This document shows positions 40,300-54,100 of a stretch of DNA of 64,000 bases, in pieces (positions within the stretch are counted from its first letter, which is position 1; every line of letters begins with the position of its first letter). Source of the stretch: Hydra vulgaris (lineage: Eukaryota > Cnidaria > Hydrozoa > Anthoathecata > Hydridae); assembly GCF_038396675.1 (NCBI RefSeq), contig NC_088922.1, positions 18,172,501 to 18,236,500 on the forward strand. Reading direction: 5' to 3'. Under the pieces are notes generated by a model. It had not been told where the DNA came from. It made no database searches and saw only the letters and a program-made list of their open reading frames with translations. Position numbers and translations under genes: made by a program.

Positions 40300-41125
40300 A
40301 ATTCAGTTAAGATTCAATCTGAGTTATTGAAACGTAATAAATTTAACATCAATAGAAAAGTAAAGCTGTCATCATTCAAAATATAAAGGGTGTTGTCAAA
40401 ATATGTTGAAAATAAAATTAAGTTACTAATAAAATCACGTTCAACAATGATAAACATTCTTACTGTAGTAAAATATAGTACTAACTGTTAAATTTGAACA
40501 AATAAATATAAAATTAACAAAAACAATGAATAAATAAGAACATTAACTTGAACTTTAACTAAATCTTGAATTTGAATTAATTGGTACTTATTTGTTCAAG
40601 CATAACCTTAAAAAATAAGTTTATGTATATTTTATATATTAATAATAATTATATGTATAACTAGTTATACATATAGTTAACTATCAGGAGTTATATGTAT
40701 AACTATATGCATTTTAAAGCATATTATTTTATTTAAACATTACTTAGATCATATTACTTTGAAAACTGGACCCAGAGGCTTTATTCTCAATAACACTGTG
40801 GTACTCCAGATTAAAAATTGAAAAGTTTCTGTAAATATCCTGTTTTTGTTCCTCAATGTAGTTCGTAAGTCCCTTAAGTCTTAAGGACCTTATTATATCT
40901 GAAGTTAAAAGTTTTGGAGCATAAAAAAAGTTACAGAAACCCATCTCTATCCTATTTTTTTCTTTTTTTAATAAAGAAAATTGGGAATTCTTTGACTTTC
41001 AAACCTGCATTTCTTTGTGGGACACTGCAGTGTCCCATGCATGCAAGATTGGTTTTTGACATCCTTTCAACTTGCATCAGTTAATTGTTTGCAAATAATT
41101 TACTCAAGATCTATATTCAAATAAC
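40300..41125 (-). repeat. 0.8-kb inverted repeat, right arm
   Basis: Partner of 36470-37275. Shared landmarks include aaataaaattaagttactaa, gtggtactccagatt and ctttgtgggacactgc. The arms are 3.0 kb apart and enclose a MITE, TA arrays and the Tc1 element. Confidence 0.85.
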
Positions 41126-41545
41126 TATTATATTATCCTAATAATACGTCTATTTGCACAAATCTTAATCTTATTTCTAAAAAGAAAGATAAAAATTATT
41201 CGTGGTACTTACATACTTGCTTGCCATTCTCTTTATTAATATAAAATATTTTCACACAATATAAACGTAACGCAATGTAATGTCGATTTAAACTTTTTTA
41301 TTTAGTTTCCAGCTTTTAAATTAATTCCCATGCAAATCCCACAGGAAACCCACGTGGGATTTCCCATGTGTGTAAATACCATATGGTTCCCACATGTAAC
41401 CCATGTGGGATTACCCACATGGGTTTAAGGTGACAAATTTCCATACGGATACCACATGGGAAAATCCGTCCCACATAAATCCCATCAATCCCACACGGAA
41501 CCCACGCGGAACCCATGTGGGACGCGGTTTTTTTTTTTCACTGGG

Positions 41546-41660
41546 AAGGAGGCGTGAACTCTATGGTTAAATGCACTTCCGCGGTGCTCTGTGACAAGAG
41601 CGTTAGGTCTTCTTGGGGCACCTAAATAACAGTATAAAAAAAAAAAATTAAAAAAAAAAA
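41546..41660 (+). mobile_element. tRNA-derived SINE, right half
   Basis: Continues the copy broken at 33543: aaggaggcgtgaactctatg, then tgctctgtgacaagagcgtt, tail ttggggcacctaaataac and poly-A. Confidence 0.9.
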
Positions 41661-41819
41661 ATATTTTTGATACTAGCATATTCAGCTTTGATTACCAACT
41701 ATTTATTATATTAAATTACAAACAATTGGTTACTTCACTTTTTAATGGCTTTTTTAAAGTTTGCGAACTTTAAACTTCTGTTACTTAAGCATAAAAAACA
41801 TGGCGTCCAGAATTGCGTT

Positions 41820-42210
41820 TTTACATATTGACCATTACCTAATTTCATACCTCCGTTCTTAGGTCCGCATTTGTTAAACTGAATTTCAATTGATTCTCAA
41901 ACTTTTTCAAATTTTTAAACGTTTTTACTTGATCCCTTTTTATATTGCATGGACATTTAAATTTATGATGCCCAATTGCAGATTGTTCCCATTTTTCTTC
42001 AAATACGTTTTTTTGGTGGTGTTTTATTCTTGTTTCTATTTTCATTTTTGTTTCGCCGAAGTATTTTTGTATGCATTCTATTAGGTATACTATGGGGTAG
42101 CTATTTGATGGTAATTTTGTTTTGTTGCGCAAGGTTAGCAAAAATCTAAGATTTGCACTAGATTTAAAGACTGTCTTGTAACCTGTTTTCCTAAAAAAAT
42201 TTTGGTGATA
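41820..42210 (-). pseudogene. Penelope-like element, GIY-YIG endonuclease fragment
   Basis: Minus frame 42141-41845: SYPIVYLIECI...KYFGETKMKIETRIKHHQ...SAIGHHKFKCPC. The pattern (YPIVYLIEC for GIY, YFGET for YIG, R-x2-HH, and a downstream SA-x2-HH) matches the C-terminal GIY-YIG nuclease of Penelope-like retroelements. The reverse transcriptase part is not found upstream, so this is a 3' fragment. It starts in the flank just after the split SINE. Confidence 0.7.
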
Positions 42211-43065
42211 ATATTGGGATCCACTTTATTGTTGTCATGATTGCTTTATTGTTAGACAAGATTATTTTATTATTTGAGTGTCGTTTTTTTGTAAAAAACG
42301 CAGTTATGGGCACAACATTTTTTATACTTACGTAACATTAAAGAAACCCAATTGAATGATATATATTTAACTTAATGTCTAACTTCGCGAAAATTCCGTT
42401 GAAAAAACTGAAGCAGTTTTTTTAAGCTTGTAAACCGGTAACTGGTGATTACGTTATATTTGTATATAAATAAACAAGTTTATTAATTTATTTGTAAACT
42501 GTTTTTTAAAGCATTAGTACATAAGGAGTTTTAGTTTGGATATACGCATCTTTTTTTACTTTTACAACTATAACTTAAAAGTATTTTGTAGGAAAACTTT
42601 GAGTTATTGTTGTAAAAAAATATATAAATAATTATGGAAAAAGGTAAAAGATAATGTTGGTATAAAGGATGAGGTATATGTTTTTTATTATTAAGGTAGG
42701 TTTTTAATATAAAAACTTTAATTATATGGAATTTTCAAGAATGAAAGAAACTATCTTATAAAGGAGTTATTTTCTTTTTTGACACAAAATAAAAATAGTA
42801 TTGCATATTTTTTATAAACCTTTAAATAAAACAAACTTATTGAACTGTTGTAATAATTCAATCATGCTTTGTCAAGTATACAAGTTATAAAACTTTTCAT
42901 CGGTGAACTGCAAAATATGTTGATGATCTATGTACAAAGCCTGTTAAGAAATCAAACTATTTGCACACGTCAGACATTTTTACTATGAAATTCTCTAACA
43001 AAAAATCTTACTATAAAACCAAGTGTTTTTCCTTATAAACAGAAGAAGAGGCTGATAAAAGGAAA
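42211..43065. other. A+T-rich spacer
   Basis: No gene or repeat recognised. Confidence 0.5.
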
Positions 43066-43073
43066 CCAGCAAG

Positions 43074-43239
43074 CAGTGACGGATTCAGGGAGATGTGGGT
43101 ATGCATTCCCCATACTAGAATCTGAAAGTCCTAAAATATCCTAGAAATGGAGAACCTTTTTTTTTAGGAGATGCAAATGTGATACAAAAATATTTTAACA
43201 TACCCCGTCCCCCACAAAAAATTTCAAGATCCGTCACTT
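43074..43239. mobile_element. 166-bp hAT-type MITE with perfect 8-bp TSD
   Basis: Flanked by ccagcaag at 43066-43073 and 43240-43247. Ends cagtgacggattcaggg and, reverse-complemented, aagtgacggatcttg. It is G+C richer than its flanks and non-coding. Confidence 0.88.
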
Positions 43240-43247
43240 CCAGCAAG

Positions 43248-44039
43248 AACTTTAATATAGTTCGAATACTCACTAGATATTTTATTTTGTTCAAAAAGAA
43301 GATCTCTCCTTTTACTCCACTTTAATAAAAAAATTTATCCAGAAGACCTTTGGTCAAAAGTACGACAGTTGCTAAATTTTGATCCTATAATAGAGTTTCT
43401 CAATAAAATTCTTTTTAAAGCAGATTTTAACTGACATATATATATGGATTATCATTGAAATGTTAATGAATGTTAATAAAAATGAATTCAAGCAAATAAC
43501 AATTCAATGTGATCTTATGACATTTTATATGTCAAAGTAAACTTAAAAGGATTCTCAAATTTTAATAAAATGTTAAGTGATATATCTCTAAAAGTTTGTC
43601 TAAAGATCTAATGAAATTAACAGTAAAAATTAAATTTCTTAGATTTAATAAAAAAATTAGTATCGAGAGCACTCGTATTCATTAATGTTTATATAGTAAG
43701 TTAATTCAACTCTCATAAAAGATGTCTTCATTCAAAATTTATTTCACTGCTAAATACGGAGCTGAGCTTTATAAAGAAACAAAAAAATTACATAAAGTTA
43801 AAAAAAATGTCAAAACTGAAGAATCAATATATCTTTCTTCAAAAATGTATAAACCATAAATTAATACCAAATTGCTACGAGTTGTATGTCCAATAAATAA
43901 CAAAAGAGGAAAAGACATAACTAAAAGGTACCGTTTTCAATTACTAATATGTATTAAAAACTACTCTACAACACTTTTTTTATCAATTAAAATTAGGAAA
44001 AGATATCCAAAACTATTTATATAAAAATTTAACTCAAGA
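43248..44039. other. A+T-rich spacer, possible hAT 5' remains
   Basis: No intact frame. Short coding-like bits (KETKKLHKVKKNVKTEESIY near 43770) may belong to the hAT relic that follows, but this is weak. Confidence 0.35.
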
Positions 44040-45272
<1,233 letters not shown>

Positions 45273-45649
45273 TTACCTATCAATAAATTACTGTTACTAA
45301 TCAAATTGTATGATTAAGGGAGCTCACCTCTATCAAAATTGCTAAAAAATAATTTTTATTGAAGTTTTTGGTTATTCATATTTCAAGTGTAAAAATTAAC
45401 GAGGAATCTGATTCTGAATTAAAACTTTCAAAAAAAACACATAAGTATGTTTATTTCTTGATTATTTGATCATGGTATAAAATAATCTTCTTAGCAACGT
45501 TCATAGCAACATTTTTTTTTTCTCTTTTCCACTTATCTACAACACCTTTTTCTTAAAAGTTAATCTTATATTATTAATCTGAGCCATGCAAATAGCCATG
45601 AACAAAGGAATTATAAGTGATTTTTGACATATGGCATCTAATAAAATTA
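45273..45649. other. A+T-rich spacer
   Basis: Nothing certain. The end may hold diverged 5' sequence of the Mutator-like relic. Confidence 0.4.
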
Positions 45650-46110
45650 ACAATCTTCATGTTAATTGTCCGACCGAAAAAATAGTTGGTGCGGGTATCA
45701 AAGAGCTGTAGCGAGTAAAGTTGACAAGTTTTGGCATTGTCCTGGCTTGCCAACAAATATTGCATTACGAGTTAGAAAAGTTATAAATGAGTTGACATGT
45801 AATTCACTTCTTGACAAGAGCTTACATGGAAAAACACAAAATCAAAATGAGTTATTTAATTATATGGTTTAGGGAACGTTTGCCGAAATCAATATTTGTT
45901 GGTTTACAACAACTTTCTTTGGGCATCTATGATGCTGTATCTAACTTTAACATTGGAGCTAAAGCTGTTATTAATTTGTATGAAAGACTAAATATTATTC
46001 CAGGATTTTATACCAATCTTGGGTATGATAAAATCAATACCAAAAGGATTAAAAATTCAAAAAAACATAGTGAAGTGAAAAATTTTCTGTCATCGTCAAA
46101 TTAGAGGACA
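45650..46110 (+). pseudogene. Mutator-like transposase C-terminal relic
   Basis: Frame 1 (to about 45870): RKNSWCGYQRAVAS, FWHCPGLPTNIALRVRKVIN, NSLLDKSLHGKTQNQNELFN. Frame 2 (from about 45865): WFRERLPKSIFVGLQQLSLG, YDAVSNFNIGAKAVINL, LNIIPGFYT. The string HG-x-TQN-x-NE followed by W-x4-PK-x2-FVG and FN-x-G is characteristic of the Mutator-like transposases widespread in cnidarians. A frameshift near 45868 and the lack of the N-terminal catalytic part make it a relic. Confidence 0.65.
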
Positions 46111-47040
46111 AAAAAAACAAAAAGATGATAAAAAAAGCAAAATGAAGGAAAAACCTATAAAGCATAATTATTTTGAAGTTAATTTTAAAGATGTTGTTTT
46201 TATTTTATTTAGTTTTTTTATTCTGGATATGCTGTTTTCTCATTTTTAGTTATACATACAGTTTTTTTATATAAAATTACAAATAATGTAGATGTTGTAT
46301 AAATTTCCATTATCAAAACACCTTTTAAATTGATTTTATTATGTCTAGAATTGAAAAGCTTTAAAAAGTAATATCTTACAATAGCTCTTTTTACAAAATG
46401 TTTTACGTTTTCCTTATTTTCTCAGATGGCTTTTTTTCTGAATTTAATAGAATTTGGAAATGTGGTAACTTTGGTTCTATTATAGTTTTTGAGCTGGTAT
46501 TTTCACACAACACACATAATACATTGTTTCATGCAATAAACCAAAAGTTTGATTTAAATATTTTATATTGTCTATGATTAACTTGTCTAAAGTTCAATTT
46601 TAAGTTGGAAATATAGAAAAACATTGATAATTTTTTAAAAACTCAAACAGGCATCCTTCCCGAAATAATATTTCACTTATTTTTGGTTTATTGCATGCAT
46701 CTAATGCAAATAAATAATGTTAGAAAGTTTTATTGAAAAATAGTGTACTAGGGGAGACATTGAAAAATAGTGTAATAGGGGAGGTTTTGTTTCCTTATTA
46801 AACTACTTTAATAAGGAAACAAAGCCTCCCCCTTCATACCCCCATCCTACCCGTACAATTGCCTCTGATGTCATACCAAGGTCCTGTTTATTATCTTTAT
46901 TGAACTGATTGCAGGAGTTGATAAGCTTATGACAAATTCTAAACTTTGCTTGTGACAAATTCCAAACTTTGAGAAGAGTACCTTGAAGTTTAATAGTTTC
47001 CTTGTGTATATCAGTATTGTTAAATCCAATTTCGATTGTT
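46111..47040. other. A+T-rich spacer with a hairpin
   Basis: No gene recognised. Confidence 0.5.
46735..46835. repeat. Foldback sequence
   Basis: A direct repeat (ttgaaaaatagtgtactagg, then ttgaaaaatagtgtaatagg) leads into a hairpin with about 24-bp arms: ggaggttttgtttccttatt and its inverse aataaggaaacaaagcctcc. Confidence 0.75.
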
Positions 47041-47252
47041 GGTTTTCAACCACCAATCAAATGATTTTTCAACCACCAATCAAATGATTTTTCAACCACC
47101 AATCAAATGATTTTTCAACCACCAATCAAATGATTTTTCAACCACCAATCAAATGATTTTTCAACCACCAATCAAATGATTTTTCAACCACCAATCAAAT
47201 GATTTTTCAACCACCAATCAAATGATGTTTCAACCACCAATCAAATGATGTT
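47041..47252. repeat. 23-bp tandem repeat
   Basis: About nine near-identical copies of tttttcaaccaccaatcaaa plus tga. The last units read tgatgtttc. Non-coding. Confidence 0.95.
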
Positions 47253-48023
47253 TTTTTTATCATTAATAACTATTTAAAGTGTTAAGTCTGTTTTTTGAAG
47301 ATTTTATATATAATAATTGTAAATAATAAATAATAATCTTTTTTTATATACATAATAATTGCAATATTGTGTACCTAGATAATATTTTTATTTTAACATA
47401 AATACTGCTCATGTTTGCTTTTAAACTGATCATTTTTTTCAGCAGATATTTTGGCTTTTGAAATATTTGATTTGCTCAGAATGCATTCTCTTTAATTTTC
47501 ATTGAAGGATTTCAAAAGAGTTGCAGTTTGCTTAATTGTAAGACTTATGCTTTCTCCACATGTTTTGCTCATATTATGTTTTATCTGTAATTATCAGCGA
47601 ATTGTGCGTAAACATACATCTTAACTTTCTTTGTAGGCTCTTGGTGTTGATATGAAGCATAAGGGCTAAAATGTTGCGTAGTTTATTTAAACTCTTCAAA
47701 ATCATACTACACGTTTCCTTATTTTAAATTTTCGTATTTTTTGTTTTGTTATAGTAATTTGACAATTTTCTGTTTTAGTAAAAATAGTCTTACACTTGGC
47801 CCACCTTTCAGAAATTCAATTACATTGGATGTAATTTGAGATATTTTTTGTTTTATTATATGTAGAGCAGTATCTTCAATATTCCTTGGTATAACACTTG
47901 CTGAATCCAATTTAAATATATCTGAAAGGTTTATTGGCAAAGTTGATGACGATGATGTTGATCGTGATAATGTTGTTGAAATTAATATTTGAGTTGTCTG
48001 ACAAGTTTTTTGATGTTTCTTTT
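47253..48023. other. A+T-rich spacer
   Basis: No gene recognised. The left copy of a hAT target duplication (gttctgac) lies at 48024-48031. Confidence 0.5.
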
Positions 48024-48223
48024 GTTCTGACTAGGGATGGCAAAAATCACGGAAATTCTCAATCCCGGGATTTCGGGATTACAAATTTGTCCCCGGGAAA
48101 TCCCGGGAAATCCCGGGATTGAATGAAAAACTTACAATCATAGAAGATAAAGCCTGCGAAGAACTTTTAATTATCAAACACTATTATATAATTAATTTAA
48201 CTGATGAAGTAAAGTAATTTAAA

Positions 48224-49640
48224 CTATAAATAACATTTTTGTTGTTTTATTTTGGTCAACATAAACTCTAATGCAATGTCAGCTGTAATTAAAGTTGCGT
48301 CTCGTCGACAAAGTGCTTCCACAGTGGCTTTAACAGGAGTCAAAAGTGCTACTAAATCAGATACAATTTTATATTCATTTTCGTCCATCTTAATTGAATC
48401 GTCAATTTTGGAATCCAATTCTAAATCTAGAAATGCCTTTTTAACACAATATTTTAATTTGTCAAATCTTTCAAGCATAAGCAATAAGCTACTCCATCGG
48501 GTTTTACAATCCATAATCAAATGGATGACCTTTCCAAACTCAATATTTACGTACTTTTGTAAATAATTTTCATTTTTGGTTGAGGACCTCTTAAAGATTT
48601 TTACAATTTTCCTGTCCTTTCTTATAACAGGTCCAAAAACTTGGTGTTTAAAAGTAACCTCAGAGGTTTGATTAAACAAAAATGAATTATTTAAATCTTA
48701 AATACAATCTTCCTCTTCAGAAGCATAGTCATTAATACAATCATTATCTTTTTCTTCATCACTGTGGTTCTCTAAACTTGCAAAGGTAGTGTGCTCATCA
48801 TCTAAAATTTCATCGATTTTCAAGTAATTGGGGTCATTTTTATAAAGAACTGATATTACTGCCAGCGTAGAGCGTGGGCAAAGCATAGTTGTTGATCACT
48901 TTCTATAATTTTTCCAAGTTTCTTCATGACGCTTGCACCATCCGTGGTAATACCAATGATATCGTCCTCAAGTTTTATTTTAAAATGTTGAGTCTCGAGC
49001 AGAAAAGTGCGTTTAGAAGTGAAACGCACTTTTCTGCTGGCATAGATCCTAAAATGCGAATCAAACCTAAATTCCAATAACTTTTCAACTCGTGTACGTT
49101 CACATTCATGTATCTGAAGTTTCCAAAAGAAGTCCACTCATCAAGCGTTAAGGAAAACTTGAAGCCTCTTGATATTTGATCAATTATTTCCTTTATAACT
49201 AGTTTTTTAACCTGTTCATAGTAGTCTAACACCATTTTTCGAATAGTGTTTCGTGATTTTGGGACATTTTTAAAGCCTCGTGCAACTAACACAGCTCGTA
49301 TATCAGAAGAGTTGCATATTGTATTAAATGATATACCATCTTTTGCTGCCATACGGGCAAATACTTCAGGTAGGCATTCATCTTTTTTCGATGTTGTTGG
49401 AAAATAACTTGTGATTTTCGGTTTTTTATTTTTCGGTTCTAATAATTCTTTTGAAGTTGAAGGTATCGTGGATAAACTTGATTCCTGCGATGTTAATTTA
49501 ATTTTATGTATGGAAAGTAAATGGGTATGAAGACCTTTCGTTGAACCACCAGAAATTTTTAATATTTTTTTGCATGTAATTATTTTGCATAAGGCTGTTT
49601 CATCTGCTCCTTTTAAAAAATATTTCCATATAGATTTTTG
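48224..49640 (-). pseudogene. hAT transposase with BED zinc finger, broken
   Basis: Minus strand. From about 49640: KYFLKGADETALCKIITCKK and GGSTKGLHTHLLSIH, a BED-type finger (C-x4-C ... H-x4-H); then a linker KITSYFPTTSKK. 49352-48975: core start with FKFSLTLDEWTSFGNFRYMN (first catalytic region). 49137-48856: ITTDGASVMKKLGK and QQLCFAHAL. 48886-48698: acidic DSDEE-type linker. 48679-48224: DCKTRWSSLLLMLERF and LLTPVKATVEALCRRDATLI. The frame then stops with no hAT dimerisation motif before the right subterminal repeats, so the 3' end of the gene is deleted. Frameshifts occur near 49000 and 48870, and a foldback insertion disrupts the region just upstream of the BED finger. Confidence 0.82.
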
Positions 49641-49642
49641 CT

Positions 49643-49705
49643 GTTGAATTCAGCGTAGTTGACTAACTACGCTGAATTCAACAGCGTAGTTAGTCAACTA
49701 CGCTG
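49643..49705. repeat. Double palindrome inside the hAT element
   Basis: 49643-49682 is a palindrome (gttgaattcagcgtagtt, loop gact, inverse arm). It is followed at 49682-49705 by cagcgtagttagtcaactac plus gctg, the exact inverse of the core of the first. Two inverted copies of one hairpin in tandem. Confidence 0.9.
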
Positions 49706-50155
49706 TTAGGATATTAGGCTAATTTCTATCTTATTGAAAAAAAAAAGTTATATTTTAAGCTATTTATTGACTAATTATCTTTATTTATAATTCAAAATGA
49801 ACTTATGTGAAAACAATTATACTTCGAATTAATAAATAAACTTTATTTAATATACCTTCCGTATTTGATAACTTTTAATGTTAAAGAACTTGTGACTATC
49901 ACGCCAACGTTAAGAATTTAAAAAATAAAAGGAAAACATTGCATGGAGAATAAGCAGCTCAACAAATTTTATAGCGAAAATTTAGACATTTTAAATAAAT
50001 AAATAAAGTTTAATCACTTTTTGTTTTTATTTATTGTTTATTACAATCCCGAAATCCCGGGAAATTTTAGAGACTAATCCCGGGATTTCGGGATCATGAA
50101 TTTGTCTGTAATCCCGGGATTTCGGGATCCCGGGATTGCCATCCCTAGTTCTGAC

Positions 50156-50555
50156 AGTTGTGTGATTTTAAATACCACAATCTTGCTTGCATACTTCTCG
50201 TAAATTTTCAATAATATTGGTTGACAAAATTAACCAATTATTTGGAATTGAAAAGAAACGTTTAGGGCATTTTGTTTTTGATATTAGTTTGCCAATGATA
50301 AGTGGTAATAGACATAGTGCGCAGAACGAATGAATACTTTATATTGTATATGATTTATTGAGTGTCTAGTTAAAATATTTACACTAAAAATACTTTAAGG
50401 TCTTCTACTTATCTTTTTTCTTTTTATTATTGTATTTTAGCTTTTTGTATTTATTATTTTGTATTTGTATTATATAGTTTATATAAGTATATATATATAT
50501 ATATAAATACGTGAATAAAGTTTTGCTTTTACTCATAAGCAATTGCTTGCTCTTA
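50156..50555. other. A+T-rich spacer
   Basis: No gene. The motif gcttttactcataagcaatt at about 50524-50545 recurs inverted near 56690-56712, an outer inverted repeat around the next nest. Confidence 0.4.
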
Positions 50556-50812
50556 GGGATTGTCCATAAAGTACGTACGCTCGGAGGGTAAGAGGCGGTC
50601 TTCAAATGGCGCGTATGAGTAGGGAGGGCAGTGGGTCAATTATAAAAAAAAGGAAACACTAAATTAAGAAAAATATCATAAAATGTTAGATAAATAAGTT
50701 AAAAGCGTAGGTACTTTTAGGGAGGTGGAGGATACTCAAAAAAACGTATTGCAAAATGCGGGGAAGGAGGGGGGTGTTTGAAAAAAAGTTTACGTACTTT
50801 ATGGACGACCCC
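50556..50812. mobile_element. MITE with TTA duplication (PIF/Harbinger-like TSD)
   Basis: Ends gggattgtccataaagtacg and, reverse-complemented, ggggtcgtccataaagtacg. Flanking TTA at 50553-50555 and 50813-50815. 257 bp, non-coding. A 3-bp TTA duplication is typical of PIF/Harbinger, but no transposase is present to confirm this. Confidence 0.8.
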
Positions 50813-50977
50813 TTAGGGGTAAATGCTTTATACCGCTGTAGTATAAGATTTTTACTCCCACGTTTTTTTTTATTCTTAAGTAAAAATCTCATATTAAGTT
50901 TTTACTCCCCAGTAACAATCGCATATGAAGTTTTCACTCCACAGTAAAAATCTTATATTAAATTTTTGCTCCCATTA

Positions 50978-51103
50978 GGGGTCATCCATAAAGAACGTCA
51001 CGCTAAATTTAACTAATGGCAAGAAGTAGAAGAATTTTGGCTCTCGTGCGCAGAGATTTTTTTTGTATTATAGCGCCTTATGACGACCTTTATGGACCAT
51101 CCC
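50978..51103. mobile_element. 126-bp MITE with TTA duplication
   Basis: Ends ggggtcatccataaagaacg and, reverse-complemented, gggatggtccataaaggtcg. Flanked by TTA at 50975-50977 and 51104-51106. Same class as the 257-bp MITE just upstream. Confidence 0.85.
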
Positions 51104-51159
51104 TTATGAGATTTTTACTCCCATAAAATATTTTGCGGCAAAATATGTTTTACAACTAT

Positions 51160-54100
51160 GGGGTCATCGATAAATGATGTCAGTAAATATAGGGGGGAAG
51201 GGAGTGCTGGAAAGTTTGACACTAATTGACAATGGGGAGGGGGGTGTTGAGGACAAAATGATGTCCATTTAAATTGTTTTTTTAGTTTTAATGAGCAAAT
51301 TTTAACGGTATTAACATCTACTAGGAAATTAATATTAAATGCGGGGAAATTCATATTATATTTTATTAAATTATTTATAATATAATATTATAAATTAATA
51401 TAATAAGTTTCCCAGAGACATTAAATAAATAACAACTACTAACGTAAAATAAAAATTACTATCGTTTTATTAATATATATTACCATTTGACTGCGAATCA
51501 AATTATGTTAGAAATATTAACTCTTTGTATATAAAGTTCACAATCGTTATTCGCTCCTTAGCGGATTATAAAATGCGGTTCAAAGTAAACTCATAAAAGT
51601 AAACTCATAAATTTGTTATTTTTTGAAATTAAGTTGTTGTTATTTCAAATACGAAACTCTAATTGCTCTCAAGTTAATTGTAAAACGTGATGCAAACACA
51701 TAAAGTCTATTGAATGCAAACACATGAAGTCTATTGAAAATTCGAAAACGCTAATTTCTCCCAAGCGGGTTGAAGAAACTTTTTTAAAAAACTTGCGCTA
51801 ACGATGAGCAAAATCATTATTCTGATTGTGAATTAAACAATACTAATAAATCGATATTTAGATATGGATAAAACCGCATTACTTAACTTATTGATGATCT
51901 CGTATGGAAATGCTCATCCCGATAAAAAAAGGCTAATATCCAGAAAGAAATCCATAGTATATGGAATTCATTAAAAGAAGAGAAACTGGTGCATAAGGAT
52001 CTTGAATCAAGAGTAATGTATTTAATCAATTTATTTAATGAAAAGGCAATGAAGTTCAAGAGCAAGCAATTATCATTTTGGGCCAATACTCCAAAACAGT
52101 CTGTGCCCACGTATACTCCACTTGAATTTGACAAGACTTCCTCACAGTTTGTTGAGCCCACCAATGAGCGATCTGTTATTGATGATCAACAAAGTGCATT
52201 AGCTTTGAGTATGTTGACAACGAAAAATCAAAAAAATGCAAGAACAGTGGCTTAAGATCGACTCAATTCTGAGATCGCAGCTTTAAATTGTAAAGTTGCT
52301 GGACTGAAGTCTAGAAAGAGATGTGGATTCATTATTGAAGCTGAAGAAGATGATTTGAAAAAGGAAAAGAAGAAACTAGCTCATCTATGTAAAGAACTGG
52401 CCAAAAAAAAGTATGATCAAGCTCAACAGAAGAAAACTAGAGAACTGAAAAAAGGTAGAATGGAGGAAATCTGCTTGGAGCATCCAAAAATCAAAGAAAA
52501 ACTAAAAATCAGAAAGAAACCTGGTTAACCATCATTAGATGTAGATCAACCTCTTCTTTTGAAGGCAATTATGGATATTGCTCTCCATGGTTCATCCGTT
52601 AATGTTTGTTAATATTGTATTTGTTAGAATTGCACTATTGTAAATATCCTTGAAACGTTAACAACTATTTTCAAGATTTGATTTGAATATAATTTACGAA
52701 GTAAATCTCGTTTTCTGTAAATCAGTTAATTACGTCCAAATATATTTCTTTATTATTTTGAGCATTAAAACTCTCGACGAATTAACATCCGAGATGAAAA
52801 AAATTGGATTTGCAATTAGCAATTGCGCCCTCTATACTCGTCTACTTCCGAGAAGTTACGGAACATTAGAAGGCAAAAGGCACGTCAAAACAGTCCCTGT
52901 TAGATTGATCAGTCCTCAGAACCAATCTCATTTAAAAAAAGTTGACGGACTCTTTTGCAGTTCAACTATAAAATATGTGGAAGAAGTTTGTTCTATTTTA
53001 GGGCCAGATAAAGTGTGTTTCATTAGCCAAGACAACAAGGCTAGAGTGCCAATTGGAATTACAGCAGTCAAAAAACAAGCGCCGTTGTTGATGCATTTGG
53101 AGTACCGGGTAACTATCCCTGACCACGACTGGGTTGTGGCTGCTAAACACAAGCTTATACCATCTGTATACGCTGGAATTACGATCAAAAAAGATAGTCT
53201 CGAAAAAACAGATGCTGCTACTAATTAAGGACCTACCTACATTATTGTTCAATCTGGAAAAAACACATCCTCGACCGCCTTCGCTCATGGCTTAGACTTT
53301 CTGCGGCTCTTGGATATCAAAGAATTCGACTCCATTACCAGAGATCCTCAACTATTATGGTTAAGCCTATCGTTGTGTTTAGCGTCGATAGAGGACCCGA
53401 CGAAAATCCCAGATACCAGAAAGTAATTGAAATCGGGATTCACCATTTCTTGAAGAATAACCTTGACGCTCTTTTCATCATGACGAACGCTCCAGGCCGC
53501 AGTGCATTCAACAGAGCTGTGCGACGAATGGCACCTCTAAGTAAAGAATTATCTGAGGTGATTCTTCCGCACGAACATTACGGAACTCATCTTGATTCTT
53601 AAGGTAGTTACAATGACAAAAGTTAATTTGTAAAAATAATAATATAATTTTTAACCTATAATAACCAATATATCTTTTTAAATCAGGCGGGACAATAGAT
53701 GAAAATTTAGAAAAACAGAACTTTGGTTTTGCTGGACAGGCTTTGGCTGATATTTGGTCTGATCTACAAATTGACGGTTATTCAACCATTGCAGAGTATA
53801 TTAATCCAGACAAATCAGAGCTAGATTCAAGGAGCCTTTTATTACAAGATCAACGTTAGATTGCCGATCATCTTTGTACAATATTTTACTCAAATTGTGA
53901 AATGTGAAAATCGTTCTTGTTTTCGGACTATTAGAAGCTCTTACTTTACTCTAATTAGAGCAAGATTTCTTCCGCCACCTGTCCCTTTCAACCAAACGAG
54001 AGACGGGCTCAAAGCAGCAGATGTCTCAGAAGGAGCAAAAGAATTGTTTCCATCATCCGTCTTTATGCTCATTGCATCAAACATTGAAAGTATTCTTCCT

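Larger units (their letters stand above)
48032..50147 (-). mobile_element. BED-finger hAT transposon with perfect 8-bp TSD
   Basis: Flanked by gttctgac at 48024-48031 and 50148-50155. Ends tagggatggcaa in inverse orientation. The subterminal DNA of both ends carries repeated cccgggatttcgggat-type motifs (at least three left and four right). 2116 bp. Transposase on the minus strand, without the C-terminal dimerisation domain. Confidence 0.92.
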
